Positions 1-8,699 are shown, counted from the first letter of the stretch. The stretch is 64,000 bases of DNA from Pedobacter zeae (GCF_014196715.1 NZ_JACIEF010000005.1:1-64000), one strand, 5' to 3'. A program made the numbers and translations. The notes: generated by a model not told the origin, from the letters alone.

Positions 1-45
1 TTGAAAGAAAGGCCTTATAAGAAAGATCTTGGTATTGCTGCTTAA
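1..45 (+). CDS. 3' end of an unidentified gene cut by the window edge
   Basis: Frame 1 is open from the first base to a TAA at 43-45 and encodes a basic tail ending DLGIAA. Fifteen codons are too few to identify a family. The open frame could be chance, so this is a weak call based only on the frame and the edge position. Confidence 0.3.
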   Translation: MKERPYKKDLGIAA

Positions 46-442
46 ATATTTTAAAATTTATTTGCAAAAACCATAGAATACGGGTTTAGTAACAAGGGTT
101 TCTGCACCCGGCAAGCCCTAAAAATGAAATACTGCATTGGCCACCTAGCCCCGGTTGAAGCATTACCCTGCAGCAACGAGGTATCCCGAATTTTCGGGAA
201 AGTGTATAAGCGTAAAACGGGGAGAAACTTGCTGTTTTGCACCAGCATTGCGCTCCCCTAAAAAATAATAATTTTAGGGTTGGGAAATGGATGGTCTGTG
301 GTTCTTAACGGTGTAGTTCCTTTTTCCATTACTCCCAACTTTATGTCGGGACCATTGTATAATATTTCTTGAAATCGACTAATCCTTACATAGAAAAACC
401 GTTGAAGTAATTCAACGGTTCGTTAAAATATTTTTTAACAGC
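46..442. other. Convergent intergenic gap, no gene recognised
   Basis: About 400 bases between the possible plus-strand gene end at 45 and the minus-strand DUF2911 gene. It holds a short hairpin at 184-199 (7-bp arms, TT loop) and a strong terminator at 397-420. The stretch 60-270 looks richer in G and C than its surroundings and has no convincing reading frame. A 65-codon minus-strand frame at 51-248 has no recognisable domain. It may be a dispersed repeat or an RNA, but nothing identifies it. Confidence 0.4.
397..420 (-). terminator. Rho-independent terminator of the DUF2911 gene
   Basis: A perfect 10-bp stem (AACCGTTGAA / TTCAACGGTT) with a 4-base loop lies 22 bases past the stop codon at 443. 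On the minus strand it is followed by a short T run. Confidence 0.8.
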
Positions 443-1291
443 TTATTTTTTAGTTTCAGCCAAAAGTTCAGAATTTAAGCGGACATATTCATCAATTTTT
501 TGGGCTTTGGCAGCATCTATTCCTTGCTGGGCAGTAACCATTGCACCTGTTTTATCGCCCATTTTCAGCTGTATACGGCCTTTCCAAAGTTTAAACCAGG
601 GTGCTTTCGGATCCGATTTTTCTGCTTCTGTCATCCATTCCAAAGCTTGTTTCAAATCTTTTCCATGTTGAAAATAGTATTGGGCAGCCGCAAAATACGG
701 TTTCTTTTCACCTTTCATCGCTTCGGCAATATTGGCCATCACTTTTTCATCAATTGAAGTCGTAATATTGATAGCATAGGCACTATGCTCCCACATCATG
801 TTTAAAGTTGCCGAAGTTTCGCTAACAGCCGAGAACTGCATGGTTAATGTTTCTACTTTATCTTTTAAAGCTGTTGTTTTAACTGTTACGCGAAGCACAT
901 CATCACTTTCCTTATATTCGTATGCACCCCACTGATCGGCAATTTTGTTAAAAATAACAGTCCATTCTTTTTTACCCGGGATACTGAAAAGGCCATATTC
1001 GCCTGCAGGTAAATCTTTGCCTTCAATTTTAACGGCATCCGTAAATTTAATGCGTGTAGCTGCATTTGCACCATTACGCCAAACGACGCCCATGGGCTCC
1101 ATGCCGCCAAAAATTTTACGGTCTTTAACATTGGGTCGAGAGTAGGTTAACGTTATTTTGCCCAATCCAAAATCCTGGATGATGGTTTGGCCACTGCTGG
1201 CTTGTGGGAATTTGGCTTCCTGGGCGCCTGCAAAGTCTGCTGTCCCCAAAAGTGCCACAAACAGTACCACTGTTTTGATCGATAATTTCAT
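443..1291 (-). CDS. Secreted DUF2911 family protein with TPR-like tail
   Basis: Protein of 282 aa of the DUF2911 family, whose function is not established. I start at the ATG at 1291, not the TTG at 1327, because a clean signal peptide begins there with cleavage expected after AGA near residue 23. The DUF2911 domain spans about residues 24-175 and contains the typical LTYSRP and VWRNGANAAT segments. The last 90 residues are helical and resemble tetratricopeptide repeats (ALEWMTEAEKSDPKAPW). It is probably periplasmic. It is a single gene with its own terminator, separated from the acetyltransferase upstream by about 70 bases. Family assignment is firm; the role is unknown. Confidence 0.88.
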   Translation of the reverse strand: MKLSIKTVVLFVALLGTADFAGAQEAKFPQASSGQTIIQDFGLGKITLTYSRPNVKDRKIFGGMEPMGVVWRNGANAATRIKFTDAVKIEGKDLPAGEYGLFSIPGKKEWTVIFNKIADQWGAYEYKESDDVLRVTVKTTALKDKVETLTMQFSAVSETSATLNMMWEHSAYAINITTSIDEKVMANIAEAMKGEKKPYFAAAQYYFQHGKDLKQALEWMTEAEKSDPKAPWFKLWKGRIQLKMGDKTGAMVTAQQGIDAAKAQKIDEYVRLNSELLAETKK

Positions 1292-1363
1292 TGTTTTGTT
1301 GTTTTTGGTTTTGACGAATTTACGCAATTCGCACTGACTTTGGCAAAAATTTTAGTGCAGCAG

Positions 1364-1873
1364 TTAGATCAATTGATTTTTTCTGAATCCAAAAATAAGT
1401 TCGTCAAAATATTCGCCATTTTTAAAAATAGTGCCTTTTAGTTCTGCCTCGAAAATAAACCCCGATTTTTTTAAAACCTGTTGCGAAGCAAAGTTGGTAT
1501 GTGCGGTTCGGGCGAAAATCCGTTCAATATCAAAAGTATCGAAACCATATTTAAGCATCTCTTTTATGGCTATCGGAACAATTCCTTTCCCCCAAAAATC
1601 TTCGGCAATCCAATAACCCATTTCTGCACTTTTACTATAAATATCGGCCAATTGATGCACCCCTATCGATCCGATTACCTCGCCATTTAACACAATGGCT
1701 TTGATCTGTAGCGGATCGTGACTCAACGCCAACCGGATAAAAGCTTCTCCATCTTTTTTTTCATATGGGAAAGGAAATTTATTAGTCAGGTATTTGGAAA
1801 TATTAACATTATTGGCATGTTTAACTAAATCTTCAACATCACCCGGCTGATAAGGGCGTAAAATTATTTGCAT
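1364..1873 (-). CDS. GNAT acetyltransferase, RimJ/RimL type
   Basis: A 169-aa cytoplasmic N-acetyltransferase of the GNAT superfamily, RimJ/RimL-like (Acetyltransf_3). The acetyl-CoA binding region is visible as EDFWGKGIVPIAIKEML, a variant of the Q/RxxGxG/A signature. It is followed by the FARTAHTNFASQQVLKKSGF segment typical of this family. Members acetylate ribosomal protein N termini or small amines, and the substrate cannot be read from the sequence. It stands between a signal-peptide protein downstream and a divergent ABC gene upstream, so its context gives no hint. Length is normal for the family. Confidence 0.88.
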   Translation of the reverse strand: MQIILRPYQPGDVEDLVKHANNVNISKYLTNKFPFPYEKKDGEAFIRLALSHDPLQIKAIVLNGEVIGSIGVHQLADIYSKSAEMGYWIAEDFWGKGIVPIAIKEMLKYGFDTFDIERIFARTAHTNFASQQVLKKSGFIFEAELKGTIFKNGEYFDELIFGFRKNQLI

Positions 1874-1947
1874 GGGTTTAAAATTTTATCAGGATGAAAT
1901 AAGCTGTAACTTTTTAATAAAAATAAAGTCAGAATTGAAATGTCTTT

Positions 1948-2580
1948 ATGTTACACTTCAATCAGTTTGAAAAATCTTATTCCGGTCATCTTGTTTTAAA
2001 GATAGCTAATATTAAGCTTCCCCAGGGCGTTTTTTGGATAAAAGGAAGCAATGGCTCTGGCAAAAGTACGCTGCTGAAGGCCATTGCCGGAATACTTTCT
2101 TTTCAGGGCGATATTGCAATTGGCACCATTTACTTAAAAGATCATGGTATTGCGTACCGGAAACTGGTCAATTTTGCAGCGGCTGAGCCCTTGTTCCCCG
2201 AATTTTTAAGCGGTGCGGAAATGATCGGTCTTTTTGCAAAAGCGAAGGGTGGAGGTATTGATCAGGCGGAGGCTTTGCTTAGCGAAATGCGTATGAAAGA
2301 TTACATACATAATCCTTTGAGTTCCTATTCGAGCGGCATGCTGAAAAAACTTTCGCTGGTACTGGCCTTTTTAGGAAAACCGAAACTGATTTTATTGGAT
2401 GAACCTTTAAATACCATCGATGCCGAATCACTCGAAGTATTATACCATTGGATCAATAAAAAACATAAGGAAGAGGGGATCAGTTTTCTTTTGTCATCTC
2501 ATCAGCCACTTGATGGGATAAAACTGCCCGGACTCAGGCAAATTAATATTGACGACAAAAAAATAATTCTGAACTTTTAA
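1948..2580 (+). CDS. ABC transporter ATPase subunit
   Basis: A 210-aa ATP-binding cassette protein. Walker A is GSNGSGKST at residues 33-41. The signature motif is unusual (SYSSGM instead of LSGGQ) and Walker B is LILLDEP. The downstream ATG overlaps its TAA by one base, so the two products are translationally coupled and form one transporter. The ATPase resembles those of ABC-2 type exporters and gliding or lipid-related systems in Bacteroidota, but the cargo is unknown. The start at 1948 is the first ATG in frame; a nearby ATG at 1940 is in another frame. Confidence 0.9.
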   Translation: MLHFNQFEKSYSGHLVLKIANIKLPQGVFWIKGSNGSGKSTLLKAIAGILSFQGDIAIGTIYLKDHGIAYRKLVNFAAAEPLFPEFLSGAEMIGLFAKAKGGGIDQAEALLSEMRMKDYIHNPLSSYSSGMLKKLSLVLAFLGKPKLILLDEPLNTIDAESLEVLYHWINKKHKEEGISFLLSSHQPLDGIKLPGLRQINIDDKKIILNF

Positions 2581-3707
2581 TGTTGCAGCTTTCAAATCTG
2601 GCACTAAGAAAAATATTTGTAGGTGGGTTTTACCGTACCCATGCAGGCATGCTGGTGTTTGTTTTTGTCATGTTGATCAGTTATTGTTTGTTCATTAATA
2701 CTTTAGGTACGGTTATGCCCGATCAGATTGATTTTTGGCAGTTTTTTTTTACCATCAGTTTGGTGAGCAATCCGTTAATTATGGGGTTTTATCTGTTTGC
2801 CAGTGTATTATATGCTTATAAAGGCCTGCAATATGTAACCAGCCAACTTGCTTTACCACAACAGGAGTTTTTGTATTATAGTTTTACGGCTTCTTCTAAA
2901 AAGCAGCAGTTTAAAACCTGGTGCATTGTTCAGGTTTATTTATTTATCCCTGTTTTGTCCTATACGTTCTATGCCAGCATAATCGGGCTGGTTTTTGGTT
3001 ATTATCTTATTTCGACCGGCATTTTATGCTTCCAACTGCTGCTTATTATTGGCTGCGCTTATCTCAGTCTGAAAGAAAATAATCGTTTAATAACAAAAAA
3101 CACATTTAATTGGCTGGTACGGATCAGCAGAAAATGGAATAAACCGGTTTTTTTATTGTACAGTTTTCAGGTTTTCAACCAGTCGAAGTTGGCTTATGTA
3201 CTTACAAAACTCCTTTCGTGGTTATTGATTTCCAGTGTATTTATGCTTTTCGCCGATATTAAAGAAAATTCGAGGTTGTTAATGCTTATTACTTCCTGTA
3301 TTGTGGTGGCGCATGCGGTACTGATCTACCAGGAAAGGGTTTTTAACAATCGTTATCTGGCTTTCTTACCTAATTTCCCTTTTCCCAAAGCAAAAATGTT
3401 TTTTAGCTTTGGTTTAAACTATCTCCTTTTATTATTACCCGAAATATGCTGGATGGCTAACCGTTTTGGATTGATAACTTCACTCGGGTTGGCTGCATTT
3501 GCTTTTTCCGCTATCCTTTCATTTAGAAGCTTGCTTTTGTTGGATGGGATCCGGATTAAAGGATTTTTAATCCTGGTTTTCTGCCAGTTTTTCCTTTTCT
3601 ATATTGTGATTATATTTGGATTAGGCTTAATACTCATTCCGATGAATATTGTTACGGCCTGGCTGGTGTTTAAGGGAAATTATTTGAACGATTATGCATT
3701 AAATTAA
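2580..3707 (+). CDS. ABC transporter membrane permease
   Basis: A 375-aa, very hydrophobic protein with roughly eight to ten predicted membrane segments and few charged residues. It has no soluble domain and no motif I recognise. Its start codon shares one base with the stop of the ATPase gene, so it is the transmembrane half of that exporter. The pair is a two-gene transcription unit with no substrate-binding protein, which fits an exporter rather than an importer. No clear terminator separates it from the convergent toxin gene 50 bases away. Confidence 0.85.
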   Translation: MLQLSNLALRKIFVGGFYRTHAGMLVFVFVMLISYCLFINTLGTVMPDQIDFWQFFFTISLVSNPLIMGFYLFASVLYAYKGLQYVTSQLALPQQEFLYYSFTASSKKQQFKTWCIVQVYLFIPVLSYTFYASIIGLVFGYYLISTGILCFQLLLIIGCAYLSLKENNRLITKNTFNWLVRISRKWNKPVFLLYSFQVFNQSKLAYVLTKLLSWLLISSVFMLFADIKENSRLLMLITSCIVVAHAVLIYQERVFNNRYLAFLPNFPFPKAKMFFSFGLNYLLLLLPEICWMANRFGLITSLGLAAFAFSAILSFRSLLLLDGIRIKGFLILVFCQFFLFYIVIIFGLGLILIPMNIVTAWLVFKGNYLNDYALN

Positions 3708-3756
3708 TTCTTGTTTTAAGATAACCTGAATTAACAGTAAGAGCATCTGTACTTGA

Positions 3757-4149
3757 TTATATTTCAATTAATTCCAGGTCAGTAATTCTTTCGAAGTGTT
3801 TTTTATTAAGTGTAGCAATTTTTATTTTTCTGGCTAATGCTGTTGCCCCAATAAAAATATCAGGAATTTCAACCAAACTGTTTTTCTTTTTGAGCTCTTT
3901 TGTAATTTTTATAGCAATATCATTTGATTGCTTATCAAAAGGAAGTATGGTTACCCGGTCAAAAAAATCTTTCCAAAAATCAACTTCCTCTGCTTTAGCA
4001 CCAATCATAATCTCATATTCTGTAATAATAGAGACTGCAAAAAGATTATAAACTTTGGTTAACTGATAGAATGTACTTTTCTCTTTTATTCGTTTTCGAT
4101 AAAAATCAATCAAAATAGATGTATCCAAGCAAATTACTTCGTTCTCCAT
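3757..4149 (-). CDS. PIN domain toxin, VapC-like ribonuclease
   Basis: A 130-aa PIN-domain protein, the toxin of a type II toxin-antitoxin pair. PIN proteins are Mg-dependent ribonucleases. Acidic active-site residues are visible: LDTSILIDF near the N terminus (Asp9), the EYEIMIGA segment with its Glu, and PDIFIGATAL with its Asp. The fourth position near NKKHF is Asn rather than Asp, which is common in the family. It overlaps the upstream antitoxin frame by 16 bases, the usual antitoxin-first order. RNA target unknown. Confidence 0.9.
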   Translation of the reverse strand: MENEVICLDTSILIDFYRKRIKEKSTFYQLTKVYNLFAVSIITEYEIMIGAKAEEVDFWKDFFDRVTILPFDKQSNDIAIKITKELKKKNSLVEIPDIFIGATALARKIKIATLNKKHFERITDLELIEI

Positions 4150-4370
4150 GAATTGAAGTTTTTCCTATTTGCCTGATGCTGTTTGTACTGCTCTTCATTC
4201 ATTATAGGTCCTTTGAGCAAAAATTCCTGGAAATCAGATAAGTCATTTGATGCTTTTTGTTCAATAAACTCATCATTTAAAACTGATTTTAATTGTTTTA
4301 TTTTTGCTGCCGGAAGTTTTTTTATCGCTGCAAGCAATTGTTCATAACCTATGTCGATTGTTATTTCCAT
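4134..4370 (-). CDS. Small antitoxin partner of the PIN toxin
   Basis: A 78-aa acidic helical protein whose start I set at the ATG at 4370. The longer TTG start at 4385 lies upstream of a perfect -7 promoter box at 4375-4382, so it could not be transcribed from that promoter. The N terminus (MEITIDIGYEQLLAAI) matches a kind of short protein commonly paired with PIN toxins in Bacteroidota. I see no MazE, RHH or HTH DNA-binding fold. It precedes and overlaps the toxin gene. Antitoxin function is inferred from position and size. Confidence 0.78.
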   Translation of the reverse strand: MEITIDIGYEQLLAAIKKLPAAKIKQLKSVLNDEFIEQKASNDLSDFQEFLLKGPIMNEEQYKQHQANRKNFNSWRTK

Positions 4371-4374
4371 ATAC

Positions 4375-4382
4375 CAAAAATA
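4375..4382 (-). promoter_or_regulatory. Bacteroidota -7 box of the toxin-antitoxin pair
   Basis: On the minus strand this reads TATTTTTG, a perfect match to TAnnTTTG. Only 4 bases separate it from the ATG at 4370, so transcription should begin at or next to the start codon. Confidence 0.6.
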
Positions 4383-4449
4383 CAAAATATTAAAAATTTA
4401 ATCAAGTTGCAGATTTTTACATGCACTTTTAAAGACGTACTTTTTGTTT

Positions 4450-5859
4450 TTACTTCAGTTCATCCAGTACCTTAAATAATTTTTTATTGATGCCACTTCC
4501 GTTATAGTTATTGATATTGATCACCACAACATATTTGTTCCCGGCGGTATCTGTATGGTAACCTGCAAAGGCCGAAACATCATTTATGGTTCCGCTTTTA
4601 ATTTTCATACCATTGTATTCAGGCAATGCTTTGTAATAATCAGCAAACCAGCTTTCTTTTTGAATCTGGAATAAAATGCTGGCCATGGCTGCTGTTGTAA
4701 TCCTGTCGCCTGGCGAAAGCCCACTGCCATCGATAATGTTCAATGCCGATTTTTCGATGCCTTTACTGGCCCAAAAAGAAATTTCAGCTTCAGCGCCTTT
4801 TGCGGTACTTGCTTCTTTTCCTGACTTTATGGCAATGGTTTTTAATAAACTCTCGCCATACAGGTTGATGCTTTTCTTTAAAAACCAGTAAATCATATCG
4901 CTCAGGATAGGAGAACTGATGGTGCTTATTTTTTGCGTTACAAGCGGAACAGTCTGGTTATTTAAAGCCATCAGGCGGGTGGTGGTGGCTTGCTGACTAG
5001 TATTTATGCCCAATCTTTTTAGCGTATCCTGCAAACGGTATGCGCAATCAAAAGCAGGGTCAGGACTGGCGACTGAAATTCCCGGTTTTGTAATGCCCAT
5101 ACCCCAGCTACCGCGGAGGTAAGCAACATTGCTATAAGGTGGAAGAAAAGCATAACTCCTGTCGCCGGTACCTGCCGCACCGGTTTTTAACTCATTTACT
5201 ATTTGGATGTAAGGAGTTGCCGGAACCATTTTTACGATTCTCACTTCATCGGATGTGCTACTGCCGGGCCGAAGGTGAATATCGAACTGATTTTCCCGCC
5301 AGGCCAGGCCAGAGGTTCCTGCGCCATAATAATTGCCAATATCCTGCCAAACCCAGCCTTCAGGCGTAGTCTGCGAACCGAAAATACGGTCGTCGCCAAT
5401 TATACCGCCTTCAATTTTTTTTATGCCAGCCGATCTTATAGCGGCAACCCATTGCGTTAAAACGGTATTTTCTTTGTTTTGATAACGCCATGAACCCAAG
5501 GTAGGGTCGCCACTGCCTATTATTATTAAATTTCCCTTTAATGTTCCATCAGCGGTAACCGTACCGGTGTAGGCCAGGGTAGTCTGAAATTGAAAATCTT
5601 TTCCTAAAATACTAAAAGCTGTTGCCGCAGTAATGGTTTTTAGCGTTGAAGCGGTGGCCAAACCGATTTGCTCATTTTTGGCGTAAAGCGTTTTACCTGT
5701 ATTGGCATCCAAAACGCATAGCGAAACGATAGCATGTTTAGCCTGTTCGTCGTTCAATAAATTGTTAAAGGCTTTTTCGATGTTTTGGATCCTGTTTTGG
5801 GCAAAGCTTTGGGTAAAGGAAAGAGACAGGAAGATAAAAAGGAGTTTTAAAAATTTCAT
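4450..5859 (-). CDS. dacB: D-alanyl-D-alanine carboxypeptidase/endopeptidase (PBP4, S13)
   Basis: A 469-aa periplasmic penicillin-binding protein of peptidase family S13. It trims or cleaves peptidoglycan cross-links. The three serine-enzyme motifs are present: STLK with the nucleophile near residue 71, SIN in KKSINLYG, and KSGT in MKIKSGTIND. The start is the ATG at 5859, where a signal peptide begins (MKFLKLLFIFLSLSF, then cleavage after SFA). The GTG at 5880 adds a non-signal extension. It appears to be a single gene, with 70 bases to the phosphatidyltransferase upstream. Family assignment is solid; the balance of carboxypeptidase and endopeptidase activity is not visible. Confidence 0.93.
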   Translation of the reverse strand: MKFLKLLFIFLSLSFTQSFAQNRIQNIEKAFNNLLNDEQAKHAIVSLCVLDANTGKTLYAKNEQIGLATASTLKTITAATAFSILGKDFQFQTTLAYTGTVTADGTLKGNLIIIGSGDPTLGSWRYQNKENTVLTQWVAAIRSAGIKKIEGGIIGDDRIFGSQTTPEGWVWQDIGNYYGAGTSGLAWRENQFDIHLRPGSSTSDEVRIVKMVPATPYIQIVNELKTGAAGTGDRSYAFLPPYSNVAYLRGSWGMGITKPGISVASPDPAFDCAYRLQDTLKRLGINTSQQATTTRLMALNNQTVPLVTQKISTISSPILSDMIYWFLKKSINLYGESLLKTIAIKSGKEASTAKGAEAEISFWASKGIEKSALNIIDGSGLSPGDRITTAAMASILFQIQKESWFADYYKALPEYNGMKIKSGTINDVSAFAGYHTDTAGNKYVVVININNYNGSGINKKLFKVLDELK

Positions 5860-5931
5860 TTGTGAAGATATGGTAATCACTAAATTATATATAAAAAGAG
5901 ATTATAATCACTAAATTCTATGATTTTAACC

Positions 5932-6534
5932 TTATCCGTTAAATAACCTGTTGCGTTTGATTTCCTTCCCCTGTCTTAATCTTATTGCATGATAGATGGT
6001 GGGTACATCGTTTGTCCATTTTTTGAGCGTGAAAACGATAGCCAGAATTTCTAAACGGGTAGCCAGACCAACCCAAACGCAAAGCTCAAACCAAAACACC
6101 GATTGGCAATGGGCCATTACTTCTACCAATGTGGCAAATAAAATGAGGGTCCATATTTTGGCGCCGATAGAGTGGGTAGCAATCTCTCTTTTAAATTTAA
6201 AGTAACATACTAAATAGGTTGAAGCCTCGAATGCAACCAGAACGATCAGTTTAACGAAGTTGTTTTTAAAAAAATCAGGACATTGGATGTAGGTAGCTAC
6301 CGCTACGGAAATAAAAAACACCTGGTCGATACTGGAGTCTAAACGGCGCAGTTTTTCGGATGATATATTAAAACGGCGTGCAATAATGCCATCAAACACA
6401 TCGGTTAGCAAACCAATGGATAGGAGGGGAATGGCTAAAAAAGGATAATGTGCCACCTGAAAAACACTGAGTAAAAGTATGGCAAAGCCAATGAGTAACC
6501 TTGAATAAATTAAAGCAATAGGGATGTTTTTCAC
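5932..6534 (-). CDS. CDP-alcohol phosphatidyltransferase family protein
   Basis: A 200-aa integral membrane enzyme of the CDP-alcohol phosphatidyltransferase family, which joins a CDP-activated lipid to an alcohol such as glycerol phosphate or inositol phosphate. The metal-binding motif is visible as DGIIAR followed by LRRLDSSID: both DG, the AR and the last two Asp are kept. The glycine expected eight residues after AR is Leu here. About six membrane segments follow. Translation seems to begin at a GTG at 6534. It lies just past the terminator of asd on the same strand. The acceptor alcohol cannot be told. Confidence 0.82.
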   Translation of the reverse strand: MKNIPIALIYSRLLIGFAILLLSVFQVAHYPFLAIPLLSIGLLTDVFDGIIARRFNISSEKLRRLDSSIDQVFFISVAVATYIQCPDFFKNNFVKLIVLVAFEASTYLVCYFKFKREIATHSIGAKIWTLILFATLVEVMAHCQSVFWFELCVWVGLATRLEILAIVFTLKKWTNDVPTIYHAIRLRQGKEIKRNRLFNG

Positions 6535-6552
6535 GGATAGCGCACATAAAAA

Positions 6553-6578
6553 AGCCCCCCGATGTAAATCGGAGGGCT
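6553..6578 (-). terminator. Rho-independent terminator of asd
   Basis: An 11-bp stem with one mismatch (arms 6553-6563 and 6568-6578) and a 4-base loop lies 14 bases past the asd stop. It is followed on the minus strand by a run of five T. Confidence 0.85.
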
Positions 6579-6591
6579 GTAGTATTATTGA

Positions 6592-7581
6592 TTAAACCAA
6601 TTCTTTCTGAACCAGGTATTCCGCAATCTGAACAGCGTTGGTTGCAGCGCCTTTACGTAAGTTATCGGCAACAATCCAAAGGTTTAAGGCTTTAGGCGCC
6701 GATTCGTCTCTACGGATACGGCCTACAAAAACCTCATCTTTTTCATGAGCGTCTTTTGGCATTGGGTATTTTAAGTTGGCTACATCATCAACAACAATTA
6801 CACCTGGTGCTTTCTCTAAAATGCTGCGCACTTCGGCTAAATCGAAATCATTTTCAAATTCAATATTTACTGATTCTGAATGCCCGCCCATTACCGGGAT
6901 ACGAACCGTTGTAGCGGTAACTTTAATGCTGTCGTCGCTCATAATTTTGTTCGTTTCCTTAACCATTTTCATTTCTTCTTTGGTATATCCGTTATCAGTG
7001 AAAATGTCGATATGCGGAAGAACGTTCAAGTCTATTTCGTATGGATAAGCCTTAGGGCCATCAATGCCTTTACGCTCATTCATTAACTGCTCAACTGCTT
7101 TAACGCCTGTACCGGTAACCGATTGGTAAGTAGAAACCACTACACGTTTAATTTTGTATTTATCGTGCAAAGGTTTTAAAACTACCACCATTTGGATGGT
7201 AGAACAGTTTGGGTTGGCAATAATTTTATTATCAATGGATAGTTCGTGTGCATTAACTTCCGGTACGATCAATTTAATGGCCGGGTCCATTCGCCATGCA
7301 GAAGAGTTATCGATAACTGTTGCTCCCGCTTCTTTAAAACGTGGCGCGTGTTCCAATGAAGTATTTCCACCTGCCGAAAACAAAGCGATATCTGGTTTCA
7401 TGCTGATTGCAGTATCCATGCTAACAATTGGGAACTTCTTACCCTTAAAAGTAATTTCCTTACCAACACTCTTTTCTGATGCTACGGGAATCAACTCTGT
7501 TAAAGGGAAATTTCTCTCCTCCAATACTTTTAACATGACAGTGCCCACCAATCCGGTGGCACCCACTACTGCTACTTTCAT
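6592..7581 (-). CDS. asd: Aspartate-semialdehyde dehydrogenase
   Basis: A 329-aa cytoplasmic enzyme that reduces aspartyl phosphate to aspartate semialdehyde with NADPH, the branch point to lysine/diaminopimelate, threonine and methionine. The nucleotide loop GATGLVG is at residues 7-13. The catalytic cysteine is Cys126 in NPNCST, and the active-site histidine is in MGGHSESV near residue 232. Length matches the family. It stands alone with a terminator of its own, and 237 bases separate it from the end of the catabolic island upstream. Confidence 0.96.
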   Translation of the reverse strand: MKVAVVGATGLVGTVMLKVLEERNFPLTELIPVASEKSVGKEITFKGKKFPIVSMDTAISMKPDIALFSAGGNTSLEHAPRFKEAGATVIDNSSAWRMDPAIKLIVPEVNAHELSIDNKIIANPNCSTIQMVVVLKPLHDKYKIKRVVVSTYQSVTGTGVKAVEQLMNERKGIDGPKAYPYEIDLNVLPHIDIFTDNGYTKEEMKMVKETNKIMSDDSIKVTATTVRIPVMGGHSESVNIEFENDFDLAEVRSILEKAPGVIVVDDVANLKYPMPKDAHEKDEVFVGRIRRDESAPKALNLWIVADNLRKGAATNAVQIAEYLVQKELV

Positions 7582-7782
7582 TTTAAATTTTAATTATTTT
7601 TTATTAATTATTTGATATAAGCCCAAATATGCTAAAAATTAAGCTTATATCCCTATCGTTGCCAATTTAATTTGCTTTTAATGGCAGAAATATTATTTTT
7701 TCAATAAATAACATGGTTTTATGAAGAAAACACAATAGAACCGGTTCGCGGGCAGCTACAGAGCTGGAAAAGGGAGGATAAA

Positions 7783-7807
7783 CCTTGCAGGGGATTAACC
7801 TGCAAGG
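7783..7807. repeat. Palindromic repeat after the catabolic operon
   Basis: Perfect 9-bp arms CCTTGCAGG and CCTGCAAGG around a 7-base loop, 12 bases past the last gene of the minus-strand operon. The following minus-strand T run is short, so termination is possible but not certain. It resembles the palindromes at 12579-12604 and 27457-27477. Confidence 0.7.
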
Positions 7808-7818
7808 CTGAGGAAAGT

Positions 7819-8691
7819 TTATACCAGGTTTGCTTTAATATAATCGCAGCTGGTTTTGATAGAACCAATTGGGTCGGGTTTATAGTTGGTTTCCTGCTCA
7901 ACAAAGAAATGTTGCATGCCCGAAAGTTTTGCCTGTGCAAAAATGGTTTTAAAATCAACTGAACCTTGTCCAACTTCGGTATTCCATTCCGGCTTGGTTT
8001 TGTCCATATCTTTAACATGCCACATCGGGAAACGGCCCGGATACTTTTTAAACAAAGCTAATGGATCGTTTCCTGAGCGTACAACCCAATACAAATCCAT
8101 TTCAAAATTGACCAAATTTTTGTCAGTTTCGCTTAAGTAAACATCATAGCCGGTGGTACCGTCCAACTTTTTAAATTCAAAATCATGGTTATGGTAAGCA
8201 AATTTTAAGCCTGATGCTTTGGCAATTTCGGCAACTTTATTAAAGTCGTCGGCAGTTTTTTTGAAACCGTCAATACCCTTACTGGTATCTACATGAGCGC
8301 CGGCAATTGTAAAATATTTACCTCCAATGGCTGCTGATGATTCGATATCGGCTTTTAATTTATCCGTTTTGCCCGTTTTTGAAAAATCATCCATGCCGTA
8401 ATGACCACTTGGTGCTTTTAACCCATTGGCATCAAGCAAGGCTTTAAATTCTTTAGGTGTTAAGCCCCAGAACTTCCCATTGGAAAATCCATAGGTTTCC
8501 ACCTCTTTGTACCCCGCCTGTGCTACTTTTTCAATAACCCCTTTTACATCTTTTGGCAGTTCGCCGCGTAGGGAATATAATTGAATGCCCACATTTTTAC
8601 TCGCTTTATCAAAAGCAAAAGAAGGGATTAAGAATGCAGCTCCGGCAGCTAATCCTGCCTGTTTTAAGAATGTTCTTCTCGAATTCATCAT
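7819..8691 (-). CDS. Tat-exported sugar isomerase/epimerase-fold protein (paralog 1)
   Basis: A 290-aa xylose-isomerase-like TIM barrel (AP_endonuc_2 / sugar phosphate isomerase-epimerase superfamily) with a twin-arginine signal, SRRTFLKQAGLAAGAAF. The metal site is intact: Glu in YHNHDFEF, Asp in FEMDLYWV, His in MWHVKDMD and Glu in FFVEQE. Because the protein is exported, the substrate is unlikely to be a sugar phosphate. Relatives in levoglucosan and C-glycoside pathways act on 3-keto sugars. It is last in the operon, 8 bases behind a close paralog, which indicates tandem duplication. The reaction is inferred from context. Confidence 0.88.
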   Translation of the reverse strand: MMNSRRTFLKQAGLAAGAAFLIPSFAFDKASKNVGIQLYSLRGELPKDVKGVIEKVAQAGYKEVETYGFSNGKFWGLTPKEFKALLDANGLKAPSGHYGMDDFSKTGKTDKLKADIESSAAIGGKYFTIAGAHVDTSKGIDGFKKTADDFNKVAEIAKASGLKFAYHNHDFEFKKLDGTTGYDVYLSETDKNLVNFEMDLYWVVRSGNDPLALFKKYPGRFPMWHVKDMDKTKPEWNTEVGQGSVDFKTIFAQAKLSGMQHFFVEQETNYKPDPIGSIKTSCDYIKANLV

Positions 8692-8699
8692 TTAAAAAA

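Noticed and set aside
51-248. 65-codon minus-strand frame at the left edge
   Set aside because: No domain or signal peptide, and it lies in DNA that looks like a repeat.
7154-7615. 153-codon frame antisense to asd
   Set aside because: It covers conserved asd codons on the other strand and shows no protein family.
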